From the NCBI GenBank assembly GCA_017993715.1, contig JAGOME010000016.1, positions 1 through 60,890 on the forward strand: 60,890 nucleotides of DNA, written 5' to 3'. Position numbers and translations under genes: made by a program. Of this stretch, positions 49,141-57,947 are shown in pieces (position 1 is the first letter of the stretch; each line of letters starts with the position of its first letter). This stretch comes from Phycicoccus sp. Its GTDB lineage: Bacteria; Actinomycetota; Actinomycetes; Actinomycetales; Dermatophilaceae. The notes beneath the pieces were generated by a model. That model saw nothing but the letters and a program-made list of their open reading frames with translations, ran no database searches and had not been told where the DNA came from.

Positions 49141-50880
49141 TCAGCGCTGCACGACGTTCAGGGCGTTGACGATGCCCCAGCCGTAGATCGCGTTGTGCCG
49201 GGTATTACCGGTGCACTGCGCGGTGTACTCCGCCGGGCGACCCTCCTGGACGTAGCTCTGCACGCCCCCCTCGGGACAGGCATGCGCCACGACGGTGTTG
49301 AGCAGTTTGCCGCGGACCTGTTGCGGGCTCATCCCAAATCCGGTGCGCCCGTTGACCTTGCCCTTCTGGCTGATCAGCAACGCCACCACACCGGTCGCGT
49401 GAGGTGCGGCCATTGAGGTGCCTTGGAGGTACTGGTAGTAGCCACAGTTGCTGGCACCAGGTGCCGGGTTGTCGGTGCAGTCTTTCTGGACGCCGAGCAC
49501 CTCACCAAGTTCGGTGATGTTCCCGTCCTCGTCGACCTGACCGAGGTCCTGCAGGACCGCCAGCGGGGCAGCCGAGAGGATCAAGTTCTCGTTGGTCCGG
49601 TAACTCTCCGTGCCGAAGCCATCGCGGAACCAGCCACCTGGCGCCGAGAACTCGAGCTCGCCGGAACCGACGTCGGTCGCGTAGTTGGAATAGTCGGCCT
49701 TAGTGCCCGAAGGGCCCACCGACGAGATACCCAGGACATGGGGTCCCTCGACCGGCAGGTCGACGCACGAGTCGTTGTCGATCGTGCGCGGGTAGGCCAC
49801 TCCGTCAGGGAAGTCCGGGCTGGAGGTGTCGACCCGCGGGTTGGACAGGTCCTCATGGTTGTTGCCGAGGGCTCCGACCAGGGTGACGTTGCCGGTGTTG
49901 GCGTACTTCAGCGCACGATTCATCGCCGTGATGATGGTCTGTTGCTCGGCCGCCGCCTCCGGGCTGTCCTCGGGAGCGCCACCCGTGCAGTTGTACAGCC
50001 ATGGGTCGACGTAGAACGACATGTTGACCACATCGAGTCCGGCGTCGGCGGCGTAGGTCAGGGCATTGACCGTCGGACCGACGAAGAAGTAGCCGCTGTC
50101 CTGGCCCGCCCGCACGTTGACCAGGGTCACGTTGGGTGCGACACCGCTCACGCCCATGCCGTTCATCGCGGCCGCGATGGTGCCGGCGACATGGGTGCCG
50201 TGCTCGTTGTCGTCGACGTTGTTGGGGTCGACACAGTCGGCCGTCTCGCATTCCCCGTCGATGTCGGGCATGTCGGTGGTGAAGTTGCGCGAGAGGTTCG
50301 CGTCGAAGTTTGCCGCCAGGTCCGGGTGCGAGGCGTCGATTCCAGTGTCCATCACGCCGACGAGGACGCGCCTGTCCCCGAGGGTGACGTCATGGGCCTG
50401 CGGAACCTGCATCATGTCCATGCCCCAGAGCAGGGGGTCCAGCGGGTCGCCAGGACCGGGAGGAATGGCCGGCGCCGCCGTGGCCGCCGCTGCCGCCTCT
50501 GCCTGGTGCTCCTTGAGGACGTCGTCGGCGGCGACCTTGTCGTCGGGGGCTTGCCCAATGACCCCGTTGCGGGCGGCCCCTTGGACGTCGGCGAGGCCGC
50601 GGGCCGCCTCCAGGAATCCGTCCCCTGCCTCGCTGACGACGACCATGCCCACGGCGGCATTCACCGAGGTGACGGTCGCGCCCTGCGCGCGCAGTTCCGC
50701 CGCGAGTACCTCCGCGGAGGCGCCCTCCTTGGCGAGGACGATGTAGCCCGCCGCCTCATCAGCACCGGTGGACGTGGGTGCCGCGGCCGTGCTCGGTGCT
50801 GCCGCCGCGGCCGAACCGGTCCAGGTTGCCAGGACCAGCGCCCCGGCGCCGGCCATCGCCACCAATCGTGGATGTCTCAC
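49141..50880 (-). CDS. Secreted S8 subtilisin-like protease
   Basis: 579 residues. Signal peptide (1-28, cleaved after an AAAA stretch), an inhibitor-I9-like propeptide (about 45-110) and an Ala/Pro linker precede the catalytic domain. The triad is Asp in VMDTGIDASHPD (178), His in NEHGTHVAG (about 227) and Ser in LQGTSMAAPHATG (about 500). The oxyanion Asn lies in GALGNNHEDL near 345. Cys pairs in CETADC suggest outer disulfides. No wall-anchor motif is visible, so it is released outside the cell. Confidence 0.93.
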   Translation of the reverse strand: MRHPRLVAMAGAGALVLATWTGSAAAAAPSTAAAPTSTGADEAAGYIVLAKEGASAEVLAAELRAQGATVTSVNAAVGMVVVSEAGDGFLEAARGLADVQGAARNGVIGQAPDDKVAADDVLKEHQAEAAAAATAAPAIPPGPGDPLDPLLWGMDMMQVPQAHDVTLGDRRVLVGVMDTGIDASHPDLAANFDANLSRNFTTDMPDIDGECETADCVDPNNVDDNEHGTHVAGTIAAAMNGMGVSGVAPNVTLVNVRAGQDSGYFFVGPTVNALTYAADAGLDVVNMSFYVDPWLYNCTGGAPEDSPEAAAEQQTIITAMNRALKYANTGNVTLVGALGNNHEDLSNPRVDTSSPDFPDGVAYPRTIDNDSCVDLPVEGPHVLGISSVGPSGTKADYSNYATDVGSGELEFSAPGGWFRDGFGTESYRTNENLILSAAPLAVLQDLGQVDEDGNITELGEVLGVQKDCTDNPAPGASNCGYYQYLQGTSMAAPHATGVVALLISQKGKVNGRTGFGMSPQQVRGKLLNTVVAHACPEGGVQSYVQEGRPAEYTAQCTGNTRHNAIYGWGIVNALNVVQR

Positions 50881-51238
50881 GTTGTTCTCCCTCCGTCATG
50901 CGCCCCTTTACGCATGTGTCGGCAACCTACGGGCGCGGCCGTCCGGGCGCCCCCCGAGAGGTCTCTGGGGCTGATCGCCAGGCTCGGACTGGGGGGACTT
51001 GCCCCCCCTCCCCCTAGTCCGTGTGGGTGGTGTACCTCGCGAGGCACCTGCGACCTTCGGAAGCCGCCGGCCCCAGCGCAGGGCGTCCTGGCCCACGGCC
51101 CGTTGGGTGGGGTCAGTGCGGACATGCACCACGGCCGGCACAGCATGCGGCAATGGCCAAGGCCCAGCTGGCGCACGCCGTGACGTCACTGATCGGACGC
51201 GCGCGCGGTGACTGCGCCCCGTCAGGCACGGTTGTTCC
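50881..51238. other. Gap between protease and purU
   Basis: Both neighbours start here (divergent). The only structure seen is GGTG-TA-CCTCG facing CGAGG-CACC (51029-51048), a short dyad with a two-base bulge. No convincing promoter, riboswitch or small gene. Confidence 0.4.
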
Positions 51239-52087
51239 ATGAGCGCCAGCGAACATGTGCTGTTGTTGTCCTGCCCCGACCGGCCCGGGATCGTCGCCGC
51301 CACGACGACCCGCCTCTTCGAGCTCGGGGCCAACATCGAGGACAGCCAGCAGTTCCAGGACCCCGACACAGGACGCTTCTTTATGCGCATCCAGTTCCGC
51401 GACCTGGTCGGCAGCGTGGACTGGGTGACCCAGTTCGGGTCAGTCGCCGAGGACTATGCGATGGAGTGGTCTGTCCGGCCGACGGCCGAGCGCATCCGCA
51501 CCCTGATCCTGGTCAGCAAGTTCGGCCACTGCCTCAACGACTTGCTCTACCGCTGGCAGTCCGGCGGCCTGGACATCGACATCGTCGGCGTGGCCTCCAA
51601 CCACGAGGACATGCGGGCTCTCGTCACGGCCTACGGGCTGCCCTACCACCACATTCCCGTGACCAAGGAGACCAAGGCCGACGCCGAGGCGGCCCTGTTG
51701 CAACTGGTGGATGAGCACGACGTCGAGCTCGTCGTCCTGGCCCGCTATATGCAGGTGCTCTCCGATGAGCTGTCGAGGCGCCTCGAGGGTCAGGTCATCA
51801 ACATCCACCACTCATTCCTGCCGTCGTTCAAGGGCGCCAAGCCCTATCACCAGGCATACGCGCGCGGCGTCAAGACCGTCGGGGCGACCGCGCACTACGT
51901 CACCGCCGACCTCGACGAAGGCCCGATCATCGAGCAGGACACCATCCGGGTCGACCACCGCCAGGCGCCCGACGCGCTCGTGCGCGCGGGTGAGGAGTGC
52001 GAGGCTCGGGTCTTGGCACGAGCGGTCCGTTGGCACAGCCAGGGCCGCGTCGTGCTCAACGGCGACCGGACGGTTGTCTTCTCCTAG
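51239..52087 (+). CDS. purU: Formyltetrahydrofolate deformylase
   Basis: 282 residues. An N-terminal ACT domain (about 5-85; LLSCPDRPGIVAATT) is followed by the formyl transferase fold with LVSKFGHCLNDLLYRWQSG near 92, HIPVTKETK, LARYMQVLS and NIHHSFLPSFKGAKPYHQAY near 195, which holds the Asn/His/Asp-type catalytic loop. It hydrolyses 10-formyl-THF to formate and THF. Start ATG at 51239; upstream frame is closed. Confidence 0.94.
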   Translation: MSASEHVLLLSCPDRPGIVAATTTRLFELGANIEDSQQFQDPDTGRFFMRIQFRDLVGSVDWVTQFGSVAEDYAMEWSVRPTAERIRTLILVSKFGHCLNDLLYRWQSGGLDIDIVGVASNHEDMRALVTAYGLPYHHIPVTKETKADAEAALLQLVDEHDVELVVLARYMQVLSDELSRRLEGQVINIHHSFLPSFKGAKPYHQAYARGVKTVGATAHYVTADLDEGPIIEQDTIRVDHRQAPDALVRAGEECEARVLARAVRWHSQGRVVLNGDRTVVFS

Positions 52088-52106
52088 CGACCTGTTCGGC
52101 TCAGGC

Positions 52107-53483
52107 CTAGCCAGGGGCGCCGACCAGGCTCAAGCTATACGTCGTGCCCCCGACGGTCGCGACCAGTGTTGCGTTCGCTGCCGCTATTGGGGCAGTTGGC
52201 GTCCACGTTACCGTCAAGGCAACTACCCCTTGAGCGGCGACAGACTCGACCGACTGCGGCGTGACACTGAACGCCGCGCCTCCTTGCTGGATCGAAAAGG
52301 TCACTGGCCCGAGGGCTCGACTGTCGGCATTGATGAGGTGGACGGTCCGCGCCGACGACCCAGTTCCTGGGCCACCCGACCCGGCCGTGGAGATCTCCGT
52401 CCGCGGTGGCCCTTGAGCGCTGGGACTTTCAGCACCAGGAGGTGCCGCGGGGTCGCTGGAAGGGCCGGTCGTGCGATTGAACGAAAAGGCATAGTGGGGA
52501 CCCGAACCGGCAACGGGAGTGGCGCCTGAGAGCGTCACCTGAACGGCCGACCGGGATTGACTCGAAGAGTCAACCGGGGCAAGTGCCTGCTCCGGTCGAT
52601 GCGCCTTCGGCACAGGCGACGATTCCTGCGAGATCCCTTCCGCGGCCCCCGCCGGGGCTTCAGAGGGCTCGTCAGTGGCCGCGACCGGCCCAGTATTGTC
52701 CTGGGAGGGCGTGGGGGACGCTCCGGGATCACCGCCGCCGGGGGACGAGCCAGGCGCCTCAGGATCCGGGTCGGACCCGGACGGAGCGGGCAACTCGACC
52801 TTCGCCGGGAGGAACCAGACCCCCGCGCGCCCCCCCTCCTCCTCCGGCTTGGTGAACAGCAGGTCAGCTACCCGCTTGACGAGTTCACGGAACGAAGCCT
52901 CGCGGTAGCCCACGACGAACGCGACAACGAACATGAAAGCCTGCGCAGCGCCGTCGTAGGGCTTTGTGGGGTCAACCGCGACGGCACCGGCGCCTCCCCC
53001 ACTCATAGCCCGCAGGACGAACAGCAGGATGAGGACAGCGACCGACCCGGTCACCAGTCCCAGTACGGGACGCGCAAGATGCCAATAGGCGTACCGCGCC
53101 CCGTCCCACTCGTGAGCATGCCGGGAGATGCCGACGATGCTGATCGTGATGCCCCCAATGAGGCCTCCGAAGATCGCCCAGGGCGACAGGACCGTCACGA
53201 ACGAGGGCGCCCGGACCGGCTGGATATGGGGATGTCCCGACGTCAGGGCCAGCACAAAGATGACAGCGCACCAAGACCACACCACCTGATACCAGAAGAA
53301 CACTCCCGGCCGCCACAAGCTCGGCGGGGCCCAGTGGGATTGCCGCCGACCCCACGGCCGGAGCCCAGCGAGCACCGGAAAGGCCACCACCGGAAGCGCC
53401 AGAATCATCAGGAGCGTCACCCAAGACATTCCGGATGGACCTGCGGGTAGCCCGACCAGCCCAGGGGCCAACTCCCCCACCAT
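52107..53483 (-). CDS. Multi-pass membrane protein with C-terminal beta domain (unknown)
   Basis: 458 residues. About six transmembrane helices in the first half (up to about 200) include HAHEWDGARYAYWHLARPVLG. A long Pro/Ser/Gly linker (245-320) follows, then a C-terminal Ig-like or choice-of-anchor type beta-sandwich with SIQQGGAAFSVTPQSVESVAAQG. The ATG at 53483 is backed by GGAGG at eight bases; the frame is open further to 53807. I do not recognise the family. It has no GAATGCCG and may be acquired. The topology suggests a membrane-tethered outer domain. Confidence 0.65.
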   Translation of the reverse strand: MVGELAPGLVGLPAGPSGMSWVTLLMILALPVVAFPVLAGLRPWGRRQSHWAPPSLWRPGVFFWYQVVWSWCAVIFVLALTSGHPHIQPVRAPSFVTVLSPWAIFGGLIGGITISIVGISRHAHEWDGARYAYWHLARPVLGLVTGSVAVLILLFVLRAMSGGGAGAVAVDPTKPYDGAAQAFMFVVAFVVGYREASFRELVKRVADLLFTKPEEEGGRAGVWFLPAKVELPAPSGSDPDPEAPGSSPGGGDPGASPTPSQDNTGPVAATDEPSEAPAGAAEGISQESSPVPKAHRPEQALAPVDSSSQSRSAVQVTLSGATPVAGSGPHYAFSFNRTTGPSSDPAAPPGAESPSAQGPPRTEISTAGSGGPGTGSSARTVHLINADSRALGPVTFSIQQGGAAFSVTPQSVESVAAQGVVALTVTWTPTAPIAAANATLVATVGGTTYSLSLVGAPG

Positions 53484-53803
53484 GCCACCACCTCCGTAGG
53501 CCGCTGAAGCCCCCACGCATCCAGCATTGACTCCACATGCGAGCGTAGGACGGGTATACACCCAACGCCTCCCGCCGCGATAGCCCTCCCTCGCGACCGG
53601 CTCGGCCTTGCCACGTTCGCCCAAGGCCAGCAGGGACCGGTTGGCACCGGGGCATTGCCGCTCCGACCCGGACGAAGGATCACTCACACACAGCAGACTT
53701 AGCCGCCTGCGGCCATGCTCTACGACTCCTGAACCGATGCTGAACTCCGTCGTTGCCTTCAGTGAGAGCCACACATCAACGAGCGATTTCGGCTCTCGCG
53801 CAA
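53484..53803. other. 320-bp gap without a recognised gene
   Basis: Upstream of the membrane protein and downstream of the tetR gene, both on the minus strand. Lower in GC around 53690-53800, with no motif copy, no repeat and no clear promoter beyond the GGAGG at the 53483 start. Confidence 0.4.
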
Positions 53804-54463
53804 TCACTTCGCGGCACAGGCCGCATCGAAGGCGACCCCCGAGAGCGCGATGAACGCCGCGTCGAGACGGTCCAGGATCGAGCCGTGCATCTGGGCTGCT
53901 CGGTGTTGCGCCAGCGCGGCACGAAAGGCAGCCATGACGGCCCTGGCCGTCACCCCCGTCTCAATATCGGTGGCGGGGTCGGTGCCCATGCGCAGGAATG
54001 CCGCCTGCACCAGGGCCTCTTCAAGTCGGGTCCCGCTGCCGCTGATGCGGGCGGCCAGCTCGGGTGTGCGATCGGCGAGTTCACGGCGCATCCGCCACAG
54101 CTCGGCGTCCGCGGTGAGATGGGCTGCGTGTCCCATCACGACCGCTCGGAGCGCGACTTCCAGGGGCTCCCCCGGTGGTCGCGCGACCAGCCGCTCGGCG
54201 AGCACCTCCAGGGTCTGCGGGTCGTGTCCGAGCAAGGCGTCGATCTTGGTCGGGAAGTAGTTGAAGAACGTGCGCGCCGACACGTCAGCCGCAGCCGCGA
54301 TCTCCTCGACGGTGACCTCCTGACCACCTCGCAGAGCGAGCTCGACCGCGGCGCGATGGATGCGTGCCCGCGTCTCGCGCTTCTTGCGCTCCCGAGCCGA
54401 TGCCGGCTCGGCGGCATTCGTGGGTGGGAGCCCCACTTCGACCCGGTCCACGACAACGCTCAC
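53804..54463 (-). CDS. TetR-family regulator
   Basis: 219 residues. The N-terminal HTH (about 25-75) has IHRAAVELALRGGQEVTVEEIAAAADVSARTFFNYFPTK, followed by a helical ligand domain. The GTG at 54463 (VSVVVDRV) is chosen; no ATG suits the frame nearby. Divergent from the multidrug-type exporter and very likely its repressor, with operator sequences in the 66 bases between. Confidence 0.9.
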   Translation of the reverse strand: MSVVVDRVEVGLPPTNAAEPASARERKKRETRARIHRAAVELALRGGQEVTVEEIAAAADVSARTFFNYFPTKIDALLGHDPQTLEVLAERLVARPPGEPLEVALRAVVMGHAAHLTADAELWRMRRELADRTPELAARISGSGTRLEEALVQAAFLRMGTDPATDIETGVTARAVMAAFRAALAQHRAAQMHGSILDRLDAAFIALSGVAFDAACAAK

Positions 54464-54493
54464 CCATTCAGTATGTCGCCCCTTGGGCTCTTT

Positions 54494-54523
54494 TTGCACA
54501 TTCTGCAAGTTTCCCCATATAGT
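54494..54523 (+). promoter_or_regulatory. Promoter and operator of the MFS gene
   Basis: TTGCAC (54494-54499), 18 bases, TATAGT (54518-54523), then six bases to the GTG start, giving a leaderless mRNA. The palindrome TTGCA-CATTC-TGCAA (54494-54508) covers the -35 box. A related dyad TTGC-GCGGT-GCAA (54524-54536) covers the start codon. Probable TetR binding sites. Confidence 0.7.
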
Positions 54524-54529
54524 TGCGCG

Positions 54530-56158
54530 GTGCAAGGGAAAACGGACACCTACCGCCTCAGTCCTCAGGCGAGCCGCGTCTTCATCGGGCTCATGCTCGG
54601 GATGTTCGTGGCCTCGGTCAGCCAGACCATCGTCGGACCCGCAATGCCGCTGATCGTCGCCGAGCTCGGCGGGATGGCGCATTACAGCTGGGTCGCCACC
54701 GCCGCCATGCTGGTCTCGGCCATCACGGTGCCCATCGTCGGCAAACTGTCGGACCTCTTCGGTCGGCGCGGCTTCTACATCGGCGGGCTCGTCGTCTTCA
54801 TGGCCGGCTCCACACTTGCGGGCTTCGCCCCCAACTTCTGGACGCTCGTCGTGGCGCGAGCCATCCAGGGCTTTGGTATGGGGACGCTGATGCCGTTGTC
54901 CCAGACCATTATCGGTGACATCATCCCGCCACGGCAGCGCGGCAAGTATCAGGGCATGATGGGCGCGGTCTTTGGCGTGACCTCTGTCGCGGGGCCGCTC
55001 GCCGGTGGGGTTATCACGGACCATTGGGGGTGGCGCTGGCTGTTCTTTGCCGCGGTCCCCATCGGGATCGTCGCGACGATCGTCATCGCCCGCTTCCTCA
55101 AACTGCCGCACGAGCAGCGCGAAGCCCAGATCGACGTCCGGGGCATCGTCACCTTGACGATCACCCTCACGACCACCCTGCTGGCGACCTCATGGGGCGG
55201 GACGACCTATCCGTGGGGGTCGTCAACGATCATCGGCCTGTATGCCGTCGGCGCCGTGGCGCTGGTCGCGTTCATCTTCGCCGAGCGCCGCGCGGTCGAG
55301 CCCGTGCTCCCGCTGCGGCTGTTTAGGTCGTCGCTGTTCACCGCGAGCAACATCGCGAGCTTCGGCATCGCCATGGTCATGTTCGGCTCGATCATCTACA
55401 TCCCGGTCTACGCCCAGGGTGTGCTCGGCGCCGATGCCACCAACTCCGGCCTCATCCTGGCCCCGCTCATGCTCGGCCTGATCGTGATGGGCATGGTGAC
55501 CGGGCTCCTCATCACCAAAACTGGGCGCTACAAGATCTTCATGCTCATCGGCGTCCTCATCATGGGCGCCGGCATGGGGTTGCTCACCCAGATGACCTGG
55601 CAGTCCAGCCAGGCCGACCTGACGATCGCCATGGTCGTCCTCGGGCTTGGGCTCGGGATGGCCATGCAGCAGTACACCTTGGTCATCCAGAATGCCGCCG
55701 AGCGGCGTGACCTTGGCGTCGCCACCGCGTCGAGCCAGTTCTTCCGCAACGTGGGCTCGACGGTCGGCATCGCCATCTTCGGGACGGTCATGACGACCGG
55801 TCTCGGGGCGGCCATCGCCTCCCACCTGCCTCCCGGGGCGGCGGGATCGGCCGCCGCATCCGCCGATGTGGGCTCGGTGCTCGATCCTGCCGCCCTGGCC
55901 GGAATGCCGCCCGCGATCGTCGACGCGGTGCGTCAGGGCCTGGCCGAGCGACTGCACGACGTGTTCCTCCTGGGTCTGCCGATCATTGCCGTCGTCTTCC
56001 TTGCGACCCTGGCCATCAAGGTATTGCCCTTGCGCGAGACCCTGCATGCCGAGGAGGAGACCACGGTCGAGGAGCTGGGTCACGAGTTGCTGGACTCGAT
56101 GTCCATGTCGGCCCCCGAGCCCCCGGCGGCCGACACGTCGGCCCCAGGCCGCGCCTGA
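54530..56158 (+). CDS. DHA2-type (14-TM) MFS drug exporter
   Basis: 542 residues with 14 transmembrane helices. Motif A GKLSDLFGRRGFYIGG near 65, motif C-like GPAMPLIVAELG near 35 and the family GTSVAGPLAGG-type segment near 150. EmrB/QacA-like drug:proton antiporter under the divergent TetR regulator. The GTG at 54530 gives a short cytoplasmic N terminus; a frame that continues upstream to 53753 is antisense to tetR. Confidence 0.92.
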   Translation: MQGKTDTYRLSPQASRVFIGLMLGMFVASVSQTIVGPAMPLIVAELGGMAHYSWVATAAMLVSAITVPIVGKLSDLFGRRGFYIGGLVVFMAGSTLAGFAPNFWTLVVARAIQGFGMGTLMPLSQTIIGDIIPPRQRGKYQGMMGAVFGVTSVAGPLAGGVITDHWGWRWLFFAAVPIGIVATIVIARFLKLPHEQREAQIDVRGIVTLTITLTTTLLATSWGGTTYPWGSSTIIGLYAVGAVALVAFIFAERRAVEPVLPLRLFRSSLFTASNIASFGIAMVMFGSIIYIPVYAQGVLGADATNSGLILAPLMLGLIVMGMVTGLLITKTGRYKIFMLIGVLIMGAGMGLLTQMTWQSSQADLTIAMVVLGLGLGMAMQQYTLVIQNAAERRDLGVATASSQFFRNVGSTVGIAIFGTVMTTGLGAAIASHLPPGAAGSAAASADVGSVLDPAALAGMPPAIVDAVRQGLAERLHDVFLLGLPIIAVVFLATLAIKVLPLRETLHAEEETTVEELGHELLDSMSMSAPEPPAADTSAPGRA

Positions 56159-56173
56159 CCCTCCCCGGCCTGA

Positions 56174-56219
56174 GTTGGGTGCGCTGGCCCCCGCTCCAGC
56201 ACGGGTGAGCGCACCCAAC
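56174..56219. terminator. Bidirectional hairpin between MFS and VOC genes
   Basis: GTTGGGTGCGCT (56174-56185) and AGCGCACCCAAC (56208-56219) pair perfectly over 12 bp. Sits at a convergent junction. Unlike other hairpins here, it lacks the GAATGCCG motif. Confidence 0.75.
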
Positions 56220-56244
56220 ACGAGTAGCTGGACGGCCTGCCGCC

Positions 56245-57003
56245 TCAGCCCAGGGCTGTCTTGCCGATGGTGATGGCGTTGGCCGGCCCGTCGGCGAGCC
56301 GCATTCCGGTGATGCCGGGGCGCACGGCGGGCCGTACCTCGAGCGAGCCGCTGGGCCACGTGAAGGTCAGGGCGTCGTCACCACCCTCGACCTGCGCTCC
56401 AAGGGCCTCGACAAACAGCTCGCGCGACCGGGCCAGGTCGCTCGATCCGAGGAGGGTGGCGCCCAGGCGTGCTGCGCCACGGCATTCGGTGTCCCACAGG
56501 TTTGCCCACCACAGCGGATCGGTCGCTCCCCGGGTGCTCGGAAAGGTGGCCACGTCGCGCTCCTGGGTCGCCAGCAGTTCGCTGCGCGTCGGATAGGAGC
56601 GGTCGGTCTGGGCCAGCTGGATGACCGTGCGATGTGCGGGCTCGGGCACGATGAACGCCTCCTGCCACGGTGAGTGGTCATACTCCTCACCCGTCACGAC
56701 AAAACCGAGCTCCCTCACTGCCGCGACGCTGGCCCGCACGTCGGGGACCATGAACGTCACGTGGTGCGGGCCTTCGCCGCGGACGTTGAGGCTGCGGCTG
56801 AGGAAGCCGTCAGCGACGGGGTCCAGCAACTCGACCATGGCCCCGTCGTCCGCGGTGCCGACCCACAGCATCAGGTAGCGGAACTCGGGCAGCACTTCCC
56901 CGCAGACGGGCACGGCACCCAGCTCGCTGCGCAGGCGGCGCGCCCAGGCCAGGCCGTCATGCACGGCGAAGGAGGTGTGGTCGAGGTCGGGAGTCTGCAT
57001 CAT
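56245..57003 (-). CDS. VOC/glyoxalase-superfamily protein
   Basis: 252 residues with two vicinal-oxygen-chelate modules. The first has LDHTSFAVHDGLAWA, a central PHHVTFMVPDVRAS and an Glu in YLMLWVG-VELLDPV; the second is more diverged (LLGSSDLARSRELFVEAL). Metal-dependent isomerase, lyase or dioxygenase fold. Fourth and last gene of the operon; its ATG overlaps the dehydrogenase stop by four bases (ATGATG). Substrate unknown. Confidence 0.75.
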   Translation of the reverse strand: MMQTPDLDHTSFAVHDGLAWARRLRSELGAVPVCGEVLPEFRYLMLWVGTADDGAMVELLDPVADGFLSRSLNVRGEGPHHVTFMVPDVRASVAAVRELGFVVTGEEYDHSPWQEAFIVPEPAHRTVIQLAQTDRSYPTRSELLATQERDVATFPSTRGATDPLWWANLWDTECRGAARLGATLLGSSDLARSRELFVEALGAQVEGGDDALTFTWPSGSLEVRPAVRPGITGMRLADGPANAITIGKTALG

Positions 57004-57947
57004 GAACGCGCCGGATGCGTGGCCGCGATGACCGCGGTCAGGGCGGCATCGCGTCGGGCGACCAGTTCCGCCATGGTTGTCTCGCCAACGCCTTCCGGAA
57101 TGCCGGCCGCGAGTCGTGCGATGGTCCCCTCGTCGAGGCGGGGAGAGCCCAGGTCGTCCCACCAGCGATGGAAACTCGCGGCATACCGATCGGCGAAGTC
57201 GGCGATGCCGCCATCGTCTCCGCCGAGGTGGAACAACTGGGTGGGACCCATCACGGCCCACCGCAGGCCGGGGCCAGAGGAAATGGCGACGTCGACGTCC
57301 CGCACCGAGGCCACGCCTTCGTTAACCAGATGGATCGCCTCCCGCCACAGGGCCGCCTGAAGCCGATTGGCCACGTGACCCGGGACCTCCTTGCGAACCT
57401 CAATGGTCACCTTGCCCGCCGACTCGTAGAAGGCGCGGGCCGCATCGACCACGCCCGGGGCGGTGCGCTCGTTGCCCATGACCTCGACCAGAGGGATGAG
57501 GTGAGGTGGGTTGAAGGGGTGTCCGAGGACGAGGCGGCTCGGGTCCGTCCAGCCAGCCTGCAACTCGCTGAGGGTGAGGCCGGAGGCGGAGGAGGCGACG
57601 ATTGCCTCGGGCGGCAAGACAGGCTCGATCAGGGCGTACAGCTCGTGCTTGAGGGCGACTCGTTCGGGGATGCTCTCCTGCACGAATCCTGCGCCGTCGA
57701 CAGCTTCCCGCGGGTCGGTGGTGAAGCGCAGCTCGCCGACCGGGGCGGCCGTCTTGGCGATCCCCAGCTCAGTCAGCACTGGCCAGGCCGCTTCCACAGT
57801 GTCCTGGATACGCCGCGGCGCAGCCGGATCGGGATCGCAGGCGATCACGTGGTGCCCGGCGGCGAGAAACAGCGCAGACCAGCTACGGCCGATGAGTCCG
57901 GCGCCAAGGGTGGCGACCGAGGCGACTGGTCGGTCAGAAGGTGACAA
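57000..57947 (-). CDS. 3-hydroxyacyl-CoA/L-carnitine dehydrogenase-like protein
   Basis: 315 residues. A Rossmann fold with GAGLIGRSW near 14 and DPDP binding NAD, Ser in ASSASGLTLSEL near 123 and His in VLGHPFNPPHLIPLVEV near 145, then VPGHVANRLQAALWREAIHLV near 190. The single-domain length and sequence recall L-carnitine dehydrogenase or lambda-crystallin-type enzymes, which oxidise 3-hydroxy acids. The start is a TTG at 57947, inside the BKACE 3' end, with AAGGGAG six bases before it. An upstream frame exists but without support. Confidence 0.78.
   Translation of the reverse strand: MSPSDRPVASVATLGAGLIGRSWSALFLAAGHHVIACDPDPAAPRRIQDTVEAAWPVLTELGIAKTAAPVGELRFTTDPREAVDGAGFVQESIPERVALKHELYALIEPVLPPEAIVASSASGLTLSELQAGWTDPSRLVLGHPFNPPHLIPLVEVMGNERTAPGVVDAARAFYESAGKVTIEVRKEVPGHVANRLQAALWREAIHLVNEGVASVRDVDVAISSGPGLRWAVMGPTQLFHLGGDDGGIADFADRYAASFHRWWDDLGSPRLDEGTIARLAAGIPEGVGETTMAELVARRDAALTAVIAATHPARS

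Noticed and set aside
50881-51238. Riboswitch in front of purU
   Set aside because: No glycine, THF or other known aptamer core could be recognised; only a weak bulged dyad.
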